The translations under genes and the position numbers were made by a program. Positions 35,201 to 50,200 of a stretch of 64,000 nucleotides of DNA are shown here, piece after piece. The stretch is taken from the NCBI GenBank assembly GCA_013396635.1, contig WBMW01003931.1:473347-537346 (forward strand), given 5' to 3'. Position 1 is the first letter of the stretch, and each line of letters begins with the position of its first letter. The notes below the pieces were generated by a model. That model was not told the origin of the DNA. It ran no database searches and worked only from the letters and a program-made list of their open reading frames with translations. Source of the DNA: Penelope pileata (lineage: Eukaryota > Chordata > Aves > Galliformes > Cracidae).

Positions 35201-38200
35201 GACATATGTAGTGACATGTTTATAACTTCGTTGGAAGTTTTGCCAGACATATGCTGTGTAAGTGGACTGGAAAGTTGATGAGATACTGTTACTGTCCATT
35301 TCTACTAGTTCCATGGTAAAACCTGCTTTGCCATACCATTTAAACTGACCCTTCTGCTATAATAGCACTTAATACTGCTGAGGTTTTCTCTAGAAAAGGG
35401 GCGTTACAGTATAGCTTCAAAAATCAAATTAAAAGCATTAGAGCATCATTTTGTAATTTTAAATTACTTCCAGTCTCAATTTGAAAAGCCTTATTGTTTT
35501 CTCTTCAGGGGCAGATAATGAGATCAGCCATTAAATATTCTGTGACAGAGACTGGTTGTTTCCCTTTTTTCCATACTCTTCTGTTGTCCATGTGTTTCAC
35601 TTGCCCCGGCTGCCTTCAGCAAATTTCTCTGAATTTCAGTAAAACAGATCATCAATAAAAGATGAAGAACATCATTAAAATGTGCAAAATGGGAGAAGTG
35701 AATGCAACAGCTTTTGATTTTCATTAAATGTATGCACACGTAGTATAGTGCAAAAGCTTCTGAAAATTTTGAAACAAACAGAAAAAAAATAGACCTAGAA
35801 GGGATTTTTTAAAATGCATTTCATTTCTACTTTTAAACTTCTGCTGCAACCCTGAGATGTGATTCTCTACAAAGTCCTGTTCTTAGTTAATCTTCCGAGA
35901 CGTTTCTTTAACTGCACCATTGGCCACTTAATGCATGTGATGCAGTAAGGATGTGCTCAGGCTGACTTCTGTTGATCTTCTGCAACTGCTGATAAAGGTT
36001 TTTCAATGTTAATGTAATTCTGCTCTTGGTACAAGTCAGGATATGACCAATATTGTTATTGGTTCTAGGATGCCCTGTTGTAGGAGAAGTTCGGGTTAGT
36101 GAGTACATACAAGTTTGAACTTCTCCAAGAGAAGATGAGTTTATTGTGTAGATTTCAGAGAAAATTGTTGTATACTGGCAACTGTGATCTCTGAATTGGC
36201 AGCTGTAAAAGATACTCCCTAGTTTTTAGTAGGGTGATAATACACTACATGTAGGTATGATGAAGTGAGAAACTTTTATATGATTCTAGTTATGCTGGAT
36301 AGTTCAGTGACCAAAGTCAGGTCAGAGCGGCTTTTGGAACTGTTGTGCCCATCTCTCTTTGTCACTGTGAATTGTATAAACCAGCAAAGTGATTTTTTTA
36401 ATTTCTCTTTGCCCATATCCTGCCAGGTACATTTGGAACTGGATATCAATTCTGTGGATATCCAAACTGAGGATGATTTTAATTTGCTTAAGATGAGCAA
36501 TACAAAGAGATACGAAGTTCTCAAGGAGATCCTGATATCACTTGGCCTGAGTTGTGAATTAAGTGAAATTCCAGTGTTAACACCTATTTACCTTCTCTCC
36601 TCCGATGAGGTAAGGCTTCTACTTACATTTCAGTTGAAATTTACCTTTAAAGACAAATTTGTTGTTCACTTTGAATACAGCTTGTTTATGGGATGTTTTT
36701 ATTTGGAGAACTTTACATATATATTGTATCTGAACAAATCTGTCTGTTTCTACTCTGTCATTATTTTGTTACCTGTTTACAGGGCTTTTGAATTTAACAA
36801 TGGGGAAATTGTAGGGGGTTAACTTTGCAGGTGTATTTGCTATCTTTTTTAACAGTTGTACTTTTTTACATGCTTCTGGAGTATCAAAGCATGAATCTGT
36901 GGTAAGCTACAGGAAGAACTAATTTAAAAGGCAGGAATTATTTCTATTTAAAACCAGGTGGAAAGTTGTGTATAGGTTGGCAACAAAAGATCAAACCCAA
37001 ATTGTAGAAAATGGTGTGGCAGACTAAAACTGAAAGGCGATATTCTGTTGATCTGAGGGGGCGAAGCAGTAGGTGATCAAAAAGCAGTAGAAGCTACTCA
37101 CACTCCTTGAGGTGCTTGTTTCCAGTGCATTTAGCACTGTTGCTTCTTACTCCTAGCAAGTTGTCTGATCCCTGCTCCTTTTCTGTGCTGCCCTCATGTT
37201 AGCACATTCTTTAGTGGAGCTCAGCTGTAGAAGCTCCTCCTTAAAGATGCCTGTTTCCATCATATAAAGCATCCTTGTTTGGCTACAGTATCAATCAATG
37301 GACAGAGTAACATATAACAGCCAAATGTTTTTTAATGACTTGGACAGTATTTGAGATTTAGATTGTACTTTCGAAACACAGTACAGGCTCGTTAATCCTT
37401 AAACTGCCTGAAAGGTGGATATGATAAACACTACACGCCATACAGATGGGAGAATGAGTGACATGTCATTCTATTCATTGTGTGGCAGGAGGGTCAGTAG
37501 CAAATCCAGACTAACTCATAATCGAATATGACAGTTCTTTTTCATTTCTCTTCAATTAATTCTATTTGCCCCTATGAATCTGAATGAGTTCAGCTTTATG
37601 CCAGTGCTCATTGATGCTTGGGAGCAGGCTTTGCCTCTGAAGACCAATGCTAAGAAGGCATTAAGTACTTCAGTTTTTTCTGCAGTGTTTGTCACTAGGT
37701 TCTTCCCCATGTGTCAGTACGCCAAGGTTTTCCCTGAAAAACTTTTTGAAATGAGAAAATCTTTGGAATCCTTTCTTGCTACCCCTACTGTCCAGTACTA
37801 AATTAACGCTAAGTGGGTATTTAACTCACTGAGTTTTGTCTGTAGGTTCTCAAGTTACATTTTTATGTACTTCTCTCATTGCTTTTCCTTGTTTCCACTG
37901 CACGTACGTTCTTTTTCTTCAAGTTAGTTCATTGAAAAGCCCCCTGTTTAGCTAATCAGGGCTGGTCTTCCTGCATAACAGAATGGTTTATAGCCAAATT
38001 CTTCATAAATTTACTTTACAAATCAGTTATATCTTCTGAGTATCCTCCCCTCCGTTGTTTCTTTCCCACAAACCCTAACTAGCAATTCCTTGAATAAGCT
38101 GAAATCTACTTTCTCAGGATGTAACTCTCCTGTTTACCTTCTCATCGTTCCTCCAGATCGTGGATTCTCATGGTTGCTGCAGTCAGTGCAGCTGTCTGTC

Positions 38201-41200
38201 ACCAAATTTGAAACAAGTTCTTGTCTGCCTGTCTGCAGTAAACTCAAAAGAATCAGTTTTCTAGCTGTGTGGTAGACACAGAAACAAAACTAAATCTCAT
38301 TTAGCCTTTCTAATTAATATTAAATATACTCTCTACAGAAGACTTGGAATGTACTGAACTGAATTTTTTTGGCATTCTTTACTCTTTTTCGTTATTGCAT
38401 ATCTTTCTATGCACTTGCAATTTTCAAGCAGTCATACTGTGAACAAAAAAAAAAAATAGCTAATTTCTATCCAAACTTGCCATCTAGTGGCATATTACAG
38501 GTTGCAGGCCATTAAAGAATTCTGAAATTCATGCTATATAGTTAAATCTTACACCAAAGTCATTTTTTAAATGTTGTTTATCCGTAGTATATTATTATTT
38601 TCCCCTTGGCCATGACATGCTTCCACAATATTGTGTGAAAGGAAGTTGCAACTTGTATGTAAGAACTACAGTTAATAATGAAGAATCAGCACAGTGAAAT
38701 AAGTAAGGAATATGCAATAGTTGAGATTTCTAACTAGTTACTATTTTTCTACATACATCTTGCTTAACGTAAGTTCTCACTTTCCTAGAAAGTAAGATGA
38801 TATGATGAAATTTATCTATAACTTCAGAAATGCTTAAACAAGTTTTACATTACAGTATATGTCAGAAGTGCTGGAAAGGGAGATGGAAGAAGCTGACTTG
38901 AAAACTTTATTGTTCTTGAACTTGTCTATTTTTTGTTACTATTTATAGAAAGAGCTTTTGCCATACAGGTCTCTGGGATGTATTGGAGAGTATATTCCTT
39001 TCCTGAGAGATTAACCAAGTCATGCTCACTGACAACAAGTGATTTTTGGATTGTTTTCTTACATTTTCCTGTAATAAGAAATGCCATGATGAGACAACTG
39101 ATGATCAAGCAAGCTTAATGTCCTGTTAGCTGTTGCCAGTAGCAGATACGTAGGCAAAAATGGAAGAATGGCAGATGTTCTGCTCCTCCTTTCTATGAGT
39201 TGGCAGTTTGTTGATTGATTCATTCATTTTTTTTAAGCTGAAGGTTGCATCTGTACCACTCTGTTTAAAAAAGACTGGTAGACCTAATCTCATCAGATTT
39301 TTCTAATTCTGTTTAAAAGCTATAAACTCCCTTTGCTTATGTGTGAGAAATGATTGATTTTGCTCTATATTTTCTGTTGCATTAGGACAAAAATGTATTT
39401 TTGGCCTTGTTTTTAGTTCTTTGAATTTGAATTTCTAGTTTTCTTAGTTTTTTTCTTTCTGATCTGTAAGCTTCAATTTACAGCAGATCTGCTTCCTGTT
39501 CAGTGTGATTTCTTTGGCTTCTCCTCCTCACTCCCTTTCCTCTTCTATCACTTTGCAACACACCAGGCCTATTTTCTGCTACATTGTAGACTTTAAAACT
39601 GACTCAGTTTTTTGAATGAATGAATGTCTTCTGTATTTTCCTCAGCCTCAAATTCCTTAACAATCTGTCTTTTTACGTTATTGTTGCAATGTCATTAATA
39701 ATCTTTTCTCTATAATGCTAACTGCTATAAATTTTATTATAAATTAAGACTTACTGTTCTTTCTGTCTGTTGTCTAGGTCTTAAAAGGTACCATTTGTGA
39801 TGTAGCTTTCAGCTGCTAGTAAAGAGGAGAGGTTGGAATTATTTTATATTGTTTTATTTGTGGAGAATAGGGCTTGAATTCTCATTTATTTATTTATTTA
39901 ACTACCCAGGATTTCATGTTTTCTATATCCTTCAAATTTATGTATAATAAAAATGGAGGGCTACAGTTTAGTATATGAAGAAATGAGCAAATGTATAATT
40001 ATCTAATACATAACCAATCTCCATTCAAATTTAATTTTCTTTGAAAAAAGACTTGGAAAGACACGTTAATATTTTTACCTTTAGCATATGAAACAAAAGA
40101 TCTCTTTTTTTGAGGTCAAATGTCAAAGATTTGGGAAGAAATAGTTAAACTGACACTAGTTACATTAAAAATTACACAATTCTGTCATTGAAGAAAAATA
40201 TGTTAGGAGTAGGGTGGTCATGCTTTTAAAACAAATGATATATTGACTGCTTATGGTTTAGTCACACTAGATTTGTGGTACTGATGTTGTTCTAAAACAG
40301 GCAAAGATCTCCAGCTGTTCTTTAGTCAAGTTGGAGACAGGATGACCTGGAAGCTGCACTAATTAAGCAGTGAATCTCATTTGCTCTTAGCAGTTGAATA
40401 TCTGGTTCTAAACAGTGGAAGTTAGGTCACATTGTTACCACAGTTGGGGCAACATATTTAGGTTACTTGTCAATAGGAAGTTAAAATATCGGACAGAGAT
40501 GTCAAATTAGAAAATAAAAATTATTCCATTCTTGTGTGTGTGGCACTTTTCAAATAATCTTGCTGCTGTGATTGATTTCTCTATCTCAGGGGTTTTCAGT
40601 TTAATTCTTTTTTCTTCAGTGTTTCTTATGTTTACCTGACTGATTGTTTCTAAAAATGACCACAAGCTCTACCAGTCTGAGATGGAAATTCTGGTAATGT
40701 TGTGGCTTTGAATTCAAATTAAAGCTATAGTACATACGTATCCAATCCACTAGTTTTATGTTTTTGTAGCCCTCTTTTGTTTTAATTTTAAAAAAAGAAA
40801 TGTTACTTATATACGTTAACTATGTGATATATTTTATATGCTGCCCGAGACAATTCCTCTTAATTCAGTGCAGCCCAGACAACCTGAAGGGTTGGACACC
40901 GCTGCTCTAATGGATGATATTGTCCATCTGTTTAGAGGTCTATATCTTACTATGTGGAATTATGCTAGTCAAATTCTCAGCTAGTGCTGGCTTCTGTTGG
41001 TGTTGAATGATTGCTATGACAGCATGTACTTTTTGTCATGATCTCCTTTCTTGTAAATAGAGTATAGGGAAATGGGCCTGCAAAGTAACAGCACTTGAGG
41101 CAACTCTTTCATCACAAGATTTTTTGCGCTAAGGCTTGCAAGTGTGGTTTACTTCAGATTACACACACATTGACATTTTTAAATTCAGTTAGCTGGAGAA

Positions 41201-44200
41201 AAACATTTTATTGTTGTTGTGGCACTGTATCAATACAATGAAGACAGTGTTTGAAAGGCAAGTTACTTGTTGGTTAAAAGTTTAGTTAAATTTACTCAAC
41301 TTATTAGTCTTAGAAGTCATTTTAGTGACAAGTATTGATATTGAAATACAGCACTTTTCTTATCTCCTTGATCTGATATAAAACAGTACAGCAAATTGTA
41401 GACTTGTGCATTGCTGTGAAAATAAGATTCTGTGTCACTGTAGGGCTGGTAAAATTAAAGTGTTGAAACAAATAGTGATCATTGTATGCGTGTTATCTGG
41501 CACCCATATGTTCAGTGGCAGCTTCAAGCATAGAGATCTGATTTTTTCTGCAGCTTTGACTTGAAGCACCCAGGTATTTACTCTTTTGCATTGCCATCTT
41601 TAAAGGATATTTTTTCAGACATAAAGGCTAGGATTGTATTTTATTGCTCTAAGTTTCAGCATAACATGTTGTAGGTTTCATGGAAACTTGAAACAAGAAT
41701 TCGCTCCTTGAAGAAAGAGGAATAGTGATTATTTCCATTAGGAAACATATTATTCCCACACATTTGCTGATCTGAAGCTTCAGATTTGACTAGTAACTCA
41801 GGCTGTGTTAGGCTGAGTCAGTGTTTTCAGTATCTTCTGGACCAAATGGATGGCAGCCAAATCATGAAATATAACCAGTCTTCATTGCTTTGTCTGAGCA
41901 AGTAACCATCTTTTAAACAGTGTGTTCTTCCAGAATAATGAAGAGACATTACAAACATATTGGCTGAAGTTTGAATTTGGGGATTTTAACTTTTGTTGAT
42001 TGGAGACAGAATAATTTAGAAGTACAAATGAACAGCTCTTGAACTTCAAACTTTGTTTTAGAGGACACTTTGAGATACAAAATACCATGCTCAAACAGAT
42101 AACACACTGCAAAGATGACTTTGTGTATTTGAATAACTCAGGTACATTACAGCAGAATCAGTCAGACCAATTTTATGTCTCGAGCTGCAGTTCTAAGTTG
42201 TGGTTCTGTGATGCCATCAGCTGTTTTAGAATTCCAAATCCATTATGTCAGTGCAGAGAGTATGAAATTACTTTATCCTGAATAAATCTTTCTTTGAGGA
42301 TGGGAAATTTAAACTCTTAGCTAACACTATAATGAACATAGATTTCAGGGTACGTTTTGATACAGTTGTTTCTGAAATATTTCCATATGTATCGGTCCCT
42401 ATTGTAGAACTTGAGATCCAAACTGTGAAACTGCAGAGGTTTTTGAAAAACAACCAGTGTTAAAGTCAGAGACAGTTATGCTAAAATTCCAAAGCCTAAC
42501 TCTTATTGTTAGCTGTTTTTTTGTGCTTAAAAGTATATCATCTACAAAATAGGAGAATTGCTTATTCTTTCCTGTCATTCACAAAGTGTAAGCATTGTTC
42601 CCTGCCTTTTAGCCAATGGGACAAAAACCAGAAGCCCTTTGGAAGTATATATTCCAGAAAGGCAATTTCTTCCTTGCTTTAGCTCAGGAGAAGCCTGAAA
42701 GCAGAGAAAAATGTTGAATGAAATGCATGCTGTTATAAGATGTCTGAAGGATCCTGTTGATCACTGAATAGTTTGTGTCCAAAGTTTGTTAATGTATCAT
42801 AATTATCACTTCAGTTGAACTGTGCCTTATTGCCGAAGTCTGTCTGTACATGAAAGCTTTGAGCATTTGTCTTTCAGCTAGGGAGGTAAATGTCTTCTAT
42901 CAGTGAAGCGACATCAGGAAAACAAACAGACAAACCTGTAAGGTAGATGCAGCAATGTAAATTCAGCTCTACCAATCAAAATATCTATTTGCTGGAGTAA
43001 CTTTTTCTTTTTGAGAAACTGATTTAATGTATAACACGTGCAGAACTTTAGTGTAAAAAGCTGTGTTTCTACTACTCTGCCTAGGCAAAATGGTGCATTT
43101 GGCAAACTGTTTGCTTTCTGACAGGTAGATTTTTGTCTTTCAGGTGGCTTTCTGAAAAATTTATGTATAAAACTTAACCCAAGGATTGATAACAAAATAC
43201 TATCAATTAAAACATTTATAACTTAACTCCATGTGTTTAATTCTCTTTTTTTTTTCATAATAAATTCACTTGAATTTATTTATTGGCTTGCAAAGCTTTG
43301 ATTTGCAAATGTTTGTGTGAAGGGTGGGTTTGCTTTCGTTTGTTTTGTGTTCCTCCACTTACTACTCAATTTAACTTTGTTTCTTTAAAGTAAAACTTGT
43401 AAATTCAGAGGAGTGGCACTGACTTAAACCAAAACAAACTATTTCAGTGCTACTGTCGTTTGTTTAGAAACTGTTGGTATCACTATGAGATTCAAACAAA
43501 AGGCCCCACTTCTGGTGCTGTTTTTGTGTGGTTCTGAATGGAATGACTTTCTAAGAGGCTATTTGGCAGTCAGTAGATCCCTTATTTTTTTTATTTTTTG
43601 GTCTAACAGCACTTAAGGTAATGAAGATACACAGGGACTGTCTCTTGCTTTGGCACTTAGAGCTCTGTTGGAGAGAGGACTATAGAAAACCATTCATCTG
43701 AAAGCTAACTCTACCCTCAGTGAGGTATAAACCTCTGCAGGTTCCTAGTTTACAGAATCACAGAATGGCTGAGGTTGGAATGAACCTTTGGAGGTTACCT
43801 GGTCTAAGCCCATGCTTAAACAGGGCTGCTTAGAGCAGGTTGTCCAGGACCATGTTCAGGTGGCTTTTGAAGAAGACAGATGGAGGTGGAGTAAGTATTG
43901 TGCATCTTTCTCCTCTGTCTTCTGTTTTTCTACATACTTCTATGAGCATAGTCTCCTGTTATAGATCTGCCAGTTCTTCATTAAAAGTTTTCAACTTTTG
44001 AGTTGAAATTATTTCACAGAGAGATGAAAGTTGAAAAGAATCTGAGTTTCTACAGCAAATATTGCGTTGTATGGTCCAGGGCACAATGCTTTTCAAAACT
44101 AGTGGTATGCCAAGACATTCTATCAGTCTTGCCTGGCAATAAAGAGATGTTAGTGGGGTTCCAAGTCTGCCTAAATGTAACTGTGTAACAGGAACACACT

Positions 44201-47200
44201 CCTTGTCCCCTTCCAGCTGGCAGGCCAGGTAGTATTAACGAGGCAGTAACTTGTGAGGGACTGAGAGTTTTGCTGTTAAGGAAGGAAGAGGGTGTCATGG
44301 TGGGGGGGGAGTGAGATAAAGGAGCTTGGGGATACAGTGATACAATACAGTGGTAGATGTGGTAGAGTGATACTAGCTCTAAGTGTAACTGCAAGAGGTA
44401 ATTCTGTGGGATGCAACACTGGCTTGAACATTTGGTGATACCTATACTCTTCCCCTTAGCTGAACGGTGATGGGAGCTTGACAAGGTTAAGGGAAGCAGC
44501 ACAGAAAGAACACCAGCGCTATGTTGAACACCCTTCTTCCTTTCCTAATGCCTCACAGTCCCCCACAGATAAGGGAGGCTGCAAGGAAAGACCATGCTTT
44601 CGGAATTTTCAGGTCTCTGCTGCTGACTGGAGCCTTTTCAGTCTCATTGCTTAGAAACAGGAGCAATCCTCTGTCTCTAGAGGTTGAAGAAAACATCTTT
44701 TCTTGGCTCTCTTCAGGTAAAAAGAACTTACTTTGATCAGTGAGGGTCGTTAATTGACATCTTGCCTGAAAAAATTGTGTTTTGTTCTGAGAAAGTATCT
44801 AACAGAAATTGCTTTTTGTAGTTGCTAGCTCTGTAGTACAGACTTGGGATCTTACTGACAGCTGACTTTACTTCTGCTGGCTTCTGTAGTTATCAGAAGG
44901 CTAAATTATTTCTCAATTATTTGTTCACTCATACATGTTTCTCCATACTTCCATTTAAGTCTCTGTACTGACAAAAGACTGGCATACTGCAGGTATTTTC
45001 AATGAATTCACCAGGGAACAGACTGTCTAGCATTGTGAGACTCCAGTATTGATCAGCTATAATAGTGTTGGCGTTACATTAAAATCAGCAGGAATCCCTA
45101 TTGCTCTAAAAAGCTGGAAGCAGTTGAGGCTTTTTATGCAGCTCTTTGAGTGAGGGAAGGAACATTACCGCTAGGGGTCACTTATTAGCTGAATTTCGTG
45201 AACACATAGTAAAACCAAAAATATGGAAGGGATGAAAAACATTTTTTGCACGGTATGTTGTATATAGATTTGTATCAAAATGTCTTTGCATATTTGCAGC
45301 AACTGGCCTATATAGTATTTCCTCAATTTCATAACTGTGCTGTAAATTTCACAAGATCAATGATATGTAGTGTCAAAATACTGTAAGATGTTTTCAATTA
45401 AGAAATTTTGATGAAAGATGAGAGAGACTCCAAAAGTGGAACCAAGTAATTCCATGTGGTTGCTTCCTAAAGTTATCCTTTGCTTTCTGCTATTTCACTT
45501 CAGAGAATACTTACTGTGTATTGAAGGGGGGTAAAAAAAAAAAAAAAAAAAAAAAATCTGGCAAACATTCCCTTTATGTTACTCTTGTATAGTTAAAAAT
45601 ATGTTTTTCTTCTGGCGCAATAGCAGCAAATATATTGTTTATGTTAAACAGCAGTGAATCACATTTGTAGGCACATAATAGTGAATAGCATATTAAGTTG
45701 CATTACAGTTTGTAAACGACTTTTGACTATGTATTGAGTTGATAAATGTTTTGGACAATCATTTGGAAAATGCAAGAAGCTTTGAAGAATGAAGAAAAAT
45801 AGTGTATAGTAATATCCATAAAAAGGGTTTTTATTCTGCTGTGAGAATTAAAAGTAGTGCCTTTGTACCAAGCAGCATTTAATCTTATTGCACAACTAGC
45901 TCTGATATGAAATTATTGTGTTGGCGTCTGACCCAAGTACAACTTATTGAAGTTTATTCTATATCATGTTTCAAGGCTTGCTTTGTTCCAATCAATAGGC
46001 ATGATATTTCACAACCGTTTTCTTCAGTAGGTATGTACTTTCTGTGCTGCATAGAATGGAAAATATAAGCCATTCTGAAACTATAATAATGTAATATATA
46101 TTTAATACTTTTGGGAGCTTGTTGTTCATCTTTTCTGTTAACTTCTCATCCCTGAAATTATAAAGCATAGCGTTTGGATTGAGCACTCTTCCTTGAATAC
46201 AGGTCATTTAGCGTAAGGTGATGCAAGCCAGTGTGCGAGGCTGTTGTCCTGGTTTCAGTTTATCTTTGAGTTTGCAATAAGAATCTAATTAAAAAATGTT
46301 GAAATCCACAGTGGCAAATAATCCAAACTCATGTTGGCTCTGTGTCTAGCACAGGCACACGTTCTAACTTAATATAAAGTCTTTAATTAAAGTAATTGTT
46401 TTTGGATTTTGTTTCAGCACTCTAGAGTTGTAACTGATAAACCTTTTGGAGTCAGAGTTCAGGGTACTGCCTTTGAGCAGATGGGTGATTTTAGATAGCA
46501 AGAATCCATAACTTGTGACAACCGCTCTGGAGATCCATGGCAATTTGGCATTGATTCATTTACTATGACCTCACTGGTAAAGATCTGTCAAAAGTGGAGT
46601 ATTTCCAAACGTAAAAAACTTGAGATTCTCTGTGTGTTGGTGGGGCCTGTAGCTAATTTGTGTAAGAGAGACTGGGAAAATGAGAACAGGCTTGGCATCA
46701 GCGGGAGTCCTGTGAGATGCTATCACGTTACCATTGCTCAGAAATTACGATACATTTCCACAATGCAGAATCATCATAATGGTTATCTAACAAGTTAATT
46801 AAGGCTTCTTTTGTATATTTACTTTTAAAGAAAATATAGCTAGATGATACAAGATCGTGTATTTTAATTAGAGGTAAAAGTGGAATATAAACACATAAGC
46901 AAGAGGAAATAGGAGTCAATCATTATATTGTTCTTCAAAAAAGGCAAACTGCAAACTCTGTTATTTAAAGTGAATTTGCCACATTGAGGTCTTCTGAATG
47001 TATTTCTTTACTTTAACTCTTAGCAATTCTTTGACAATTCAGCTACCCAATAATATTGTTGATACTTTATGAAGAAGTTTACTATCATGAGAAAAAAAAA
47101 TCATCCACAGTACACTTCTTTTTAATTAAGTTTATTGAGACAAATTTACTCTGGAAAATTAAACTGGGAGTTTATTTAGTGTTGTCATTGATTTAGAAGA

Positions 47201-50200
47201 CATTCCAGTATTCTCAGTTTGCTGTACAAATGTTTCTACTGGAGAATATGAAGAATGCAAAAAGTGTTTTGAGTGTAATTTGTGACAGTAGTTCATAGGA
47301 AGAGATTGACTTACAGATTGTGTAGCATTTATTTTTTGACAGTTCATTTTAAGAAATGATTTGAAGTTTCTGACATGTTGAGGAAATCCTGAAATTCCAG
47401 GTGCAGTGGGAATGGAATTTGGCGTGTGACTATCTGGCTGACATTGTGTGGTTCTTACAGTGAAAAGCTGACTAAAGAACAGCTGCTAGCTCAAATCAGA
47501 CATTTGCTTTCCTTTCTACCACAACTTTCCTTTAAAAGCTTTTTTTTTTATTTGGGCTTTAGTCAGTCTTCCAAATTTGTAAATCACTTTACTTGATTAC
47601 TTGACAATTGTAGTGGTGACATTAATTACAGAGGACTTACACAAGTATTGAAGCAAAGTTTCAAAAGTATTTGAATAAATTAAGTCAGGTTAAAAAAAAT
47701 CAGAATAAATTTTGTTCTCGTGATACGTACATCTTTCTTCTGCCCGTAGAAGTATCATTTTTAGAAGTGCCGCACAGCTCATCAGGCAAACCTGTGTTCT
47801 TACAGTTAGATTGTACAAAGCAGTGCTTTACAGGATTGCATGATTTAATGCTAAGAATTTCAACCAGTCACTGTTTTTTATCTGTGCCAACAAATCCTTG
47901 TACACCAAAGGGTCAGCAGTGTTGCCAAAGTTCTGTACTTAAGTGTGGTACTACACCTGTATATCTAGTTTTATTAGCCATACTGGCAACCTCAGGTTTC
48001 AGAAATTAAGTCCTCATTCTTTACCCCTTCCTTAATAAATGCATGATGTAGTAGAAATTACGAAAATGAAACTGGCCTAGAGAAAAAGATCTGAGAAGAG
48101 TGGAGATGGGAGTTTTTCATCTAGTATTTAAGTTGGAGTATGCTCCTTGACTGATGAGGATAAGAATTCTTTGGAGAGAGAAAACCCTCAAGACGAAGAG
48201 CTAGTAATCTACTTTGATGCTGGATGAAAGAGGAAACAAATACTGTGTGGGAGGAGAGAGGGGAATGGGGCGACAGCTGAAGAGTCAGAGGTAAGGAGCA
48301 AGTCTTGATCATGCAGAAAACAACTTCTATTGCTGCATATTCTAGCATTCCCTACAACTGCTAGTTATAATGTACGTCTAAAAACTCCTGGTTATCAACT
48401 CTGTGCAACTTCTGGACTTATTATTTCACTAGGATGTAAGGTACAGATCAACATTTGATTTTTACAGCTTTCTTTATGGAGAGTCATTTTCATTTTCTAG
48501 TGTGTATTGTTTCCCCACTGTGCGGCAAATGGTATGATTGAACTTAACAAATATTTTGAGTAGTACTTCAGAAAACATTTTAAAATATCCTTTTTAATTT
48601 GTAAAAACTGGCTACGTGTGTAATTAAAATAGTTGTTAATTCAAAGGCAAGCCTTAGCAGGATGAGTATTCAGGAAGCTAGTAGAGTTTACTCTCACTTG
48701 TTTTAACAAGGATAAGAATTAAGATTTGAAAGCAGAACAATAGATCATTTTATAACTTTAGTCTTCAGAAATGGGTGCACAGACTGCAGAGACTCAAAAC
48801 ATTAACAAACAATCCAGGTTTTTACTGACCTTCTTCCTTTCAATATAGACTTTCTGTAAAGTGAATACTGTGTTTTAGCTACATCAGAGAGGCTAAATAA
48901 AGATAAGGTGATTTTTATTTGCAAAGAACCAAATGTGAAGATAGACATTACAATAAAAAGTGTTTTACTGAGTATTATGCTTATGTTTCCTTTTTCCTGT
49001 TTTGTCGTGGTATCTGTTTAGGTGTTATGGAAAGTAATTGGTCATATTTTCTTAGTTACCTTTCAATGGATGAGGTAGGTCATATTTCCATTAGAAAAAG
49101 ATAGGTTAAACTCATTGTAAAAGTTATTAGAAAGGAAGAAAAATATTCAGTCAGAGAAAATATACTGCCATCTCTTCCACTTTGAAGAACTGTACTTGGA
49201 TGTTCTCCTCCTAATGTACAAACCCAACTTTTAGTAATTGAAATGCATCTTAAGATCCTCTTAAGTTATAGAGATAACTATTTTGTGTGATCATGTCTCA
49301 GCTTTTCCATGTAGCCAAAATCGACAAAAAAAAAAAAAGATATTTCTGAAATTCTTTTGTTTGATAAGGAAAAACAATCAGTTATTGCTGCGTTATTTTC
49401 AGGATTTAAATAAAAAATTCCGTACAGAATACTTTGACATTATGACTCATTATATGAAATAAGCAATTTTCCATGCATTTTTCTGGTCTGGAAGCTATAC
49501 TCTTTTCTTTCCAAAATGGAAGTGTTAGTATTACGATTAGGTCATACACCACAGCTACCTGACAGGAACAGCAGCTGCAGAAGTGGAAGTTACCTAATTA
49601 GTTTTCCATTTTTTTTTTTTAATGCATTTTAAGTTTTGATTTATTATTTGCTTTTTCATCTCTAATATATTGTATTACAGTAGCTTAAAACAAGTGCTTA
49701 TTCTTTTTCACTGATTGTAGAGAAGGGGGGCAGTTTCCCAAAATTAACATAAGCAGTGTGAGCTGCAAATCAGCGTAAATACTGATGCTGCTTGTTTGGA
49801 TTTTGATAGGAATACCTGATAACATTTACAGTTTTGTCTTTAGAATACTTCAACAGTTGTTTTAAAGGAGTATACTTGGTATCCAAAATACACTGAGCTG
49901 TTGGTGGAAGATGTTTTGTCTTTCGTGTGGGAGTAAATCATTGGAGTTGAGGCATATGGAATAGCATTGACTTGAAAAGTCCTTATGATATAGATTGGTA
50001 GAAGAGGATATTATTACCTTTTGTTTGCTGTATTCTTTGCTCATATGTCTGATGCTAGCCGCTGTTGGAGAAAAGGTACAGGTTTAAAGAGGACATATGT
50101 CTTGATCTGACTGTTGCTTTGTCCTTACATTTGTATTATTTGAGCAGCATCACCTTTTCAAAAAAGCTACCCTTTTCTTCAAAGCCATTAGTTATTTTTG

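Larger units (their letters stand above)
32960..36426 (+). other. HLCS: HLCS intron, containing an avian LTR
   Basis: 3.5 kb. It holds a short tandem duplication (34173-34224) and an ERV-type LTR (34626-35155). The rest is AT-rich with no exon seen. Confidence 0.8.

Noticed and set aside
44050..44502. 150-codon minus-strand open frame in the large HLCS intron
   Set aside because: Low-complexity Ser/Pro/Leu composition from a G/A-rich plus strand; no motif or splice support.
47671..48009. 112-codon plus-strand open frame in the large HLCS intron
   Set aside because: No recognisable domain, no exon borders or neighbouring exons; the HLCS protein is already continuous across this intron.
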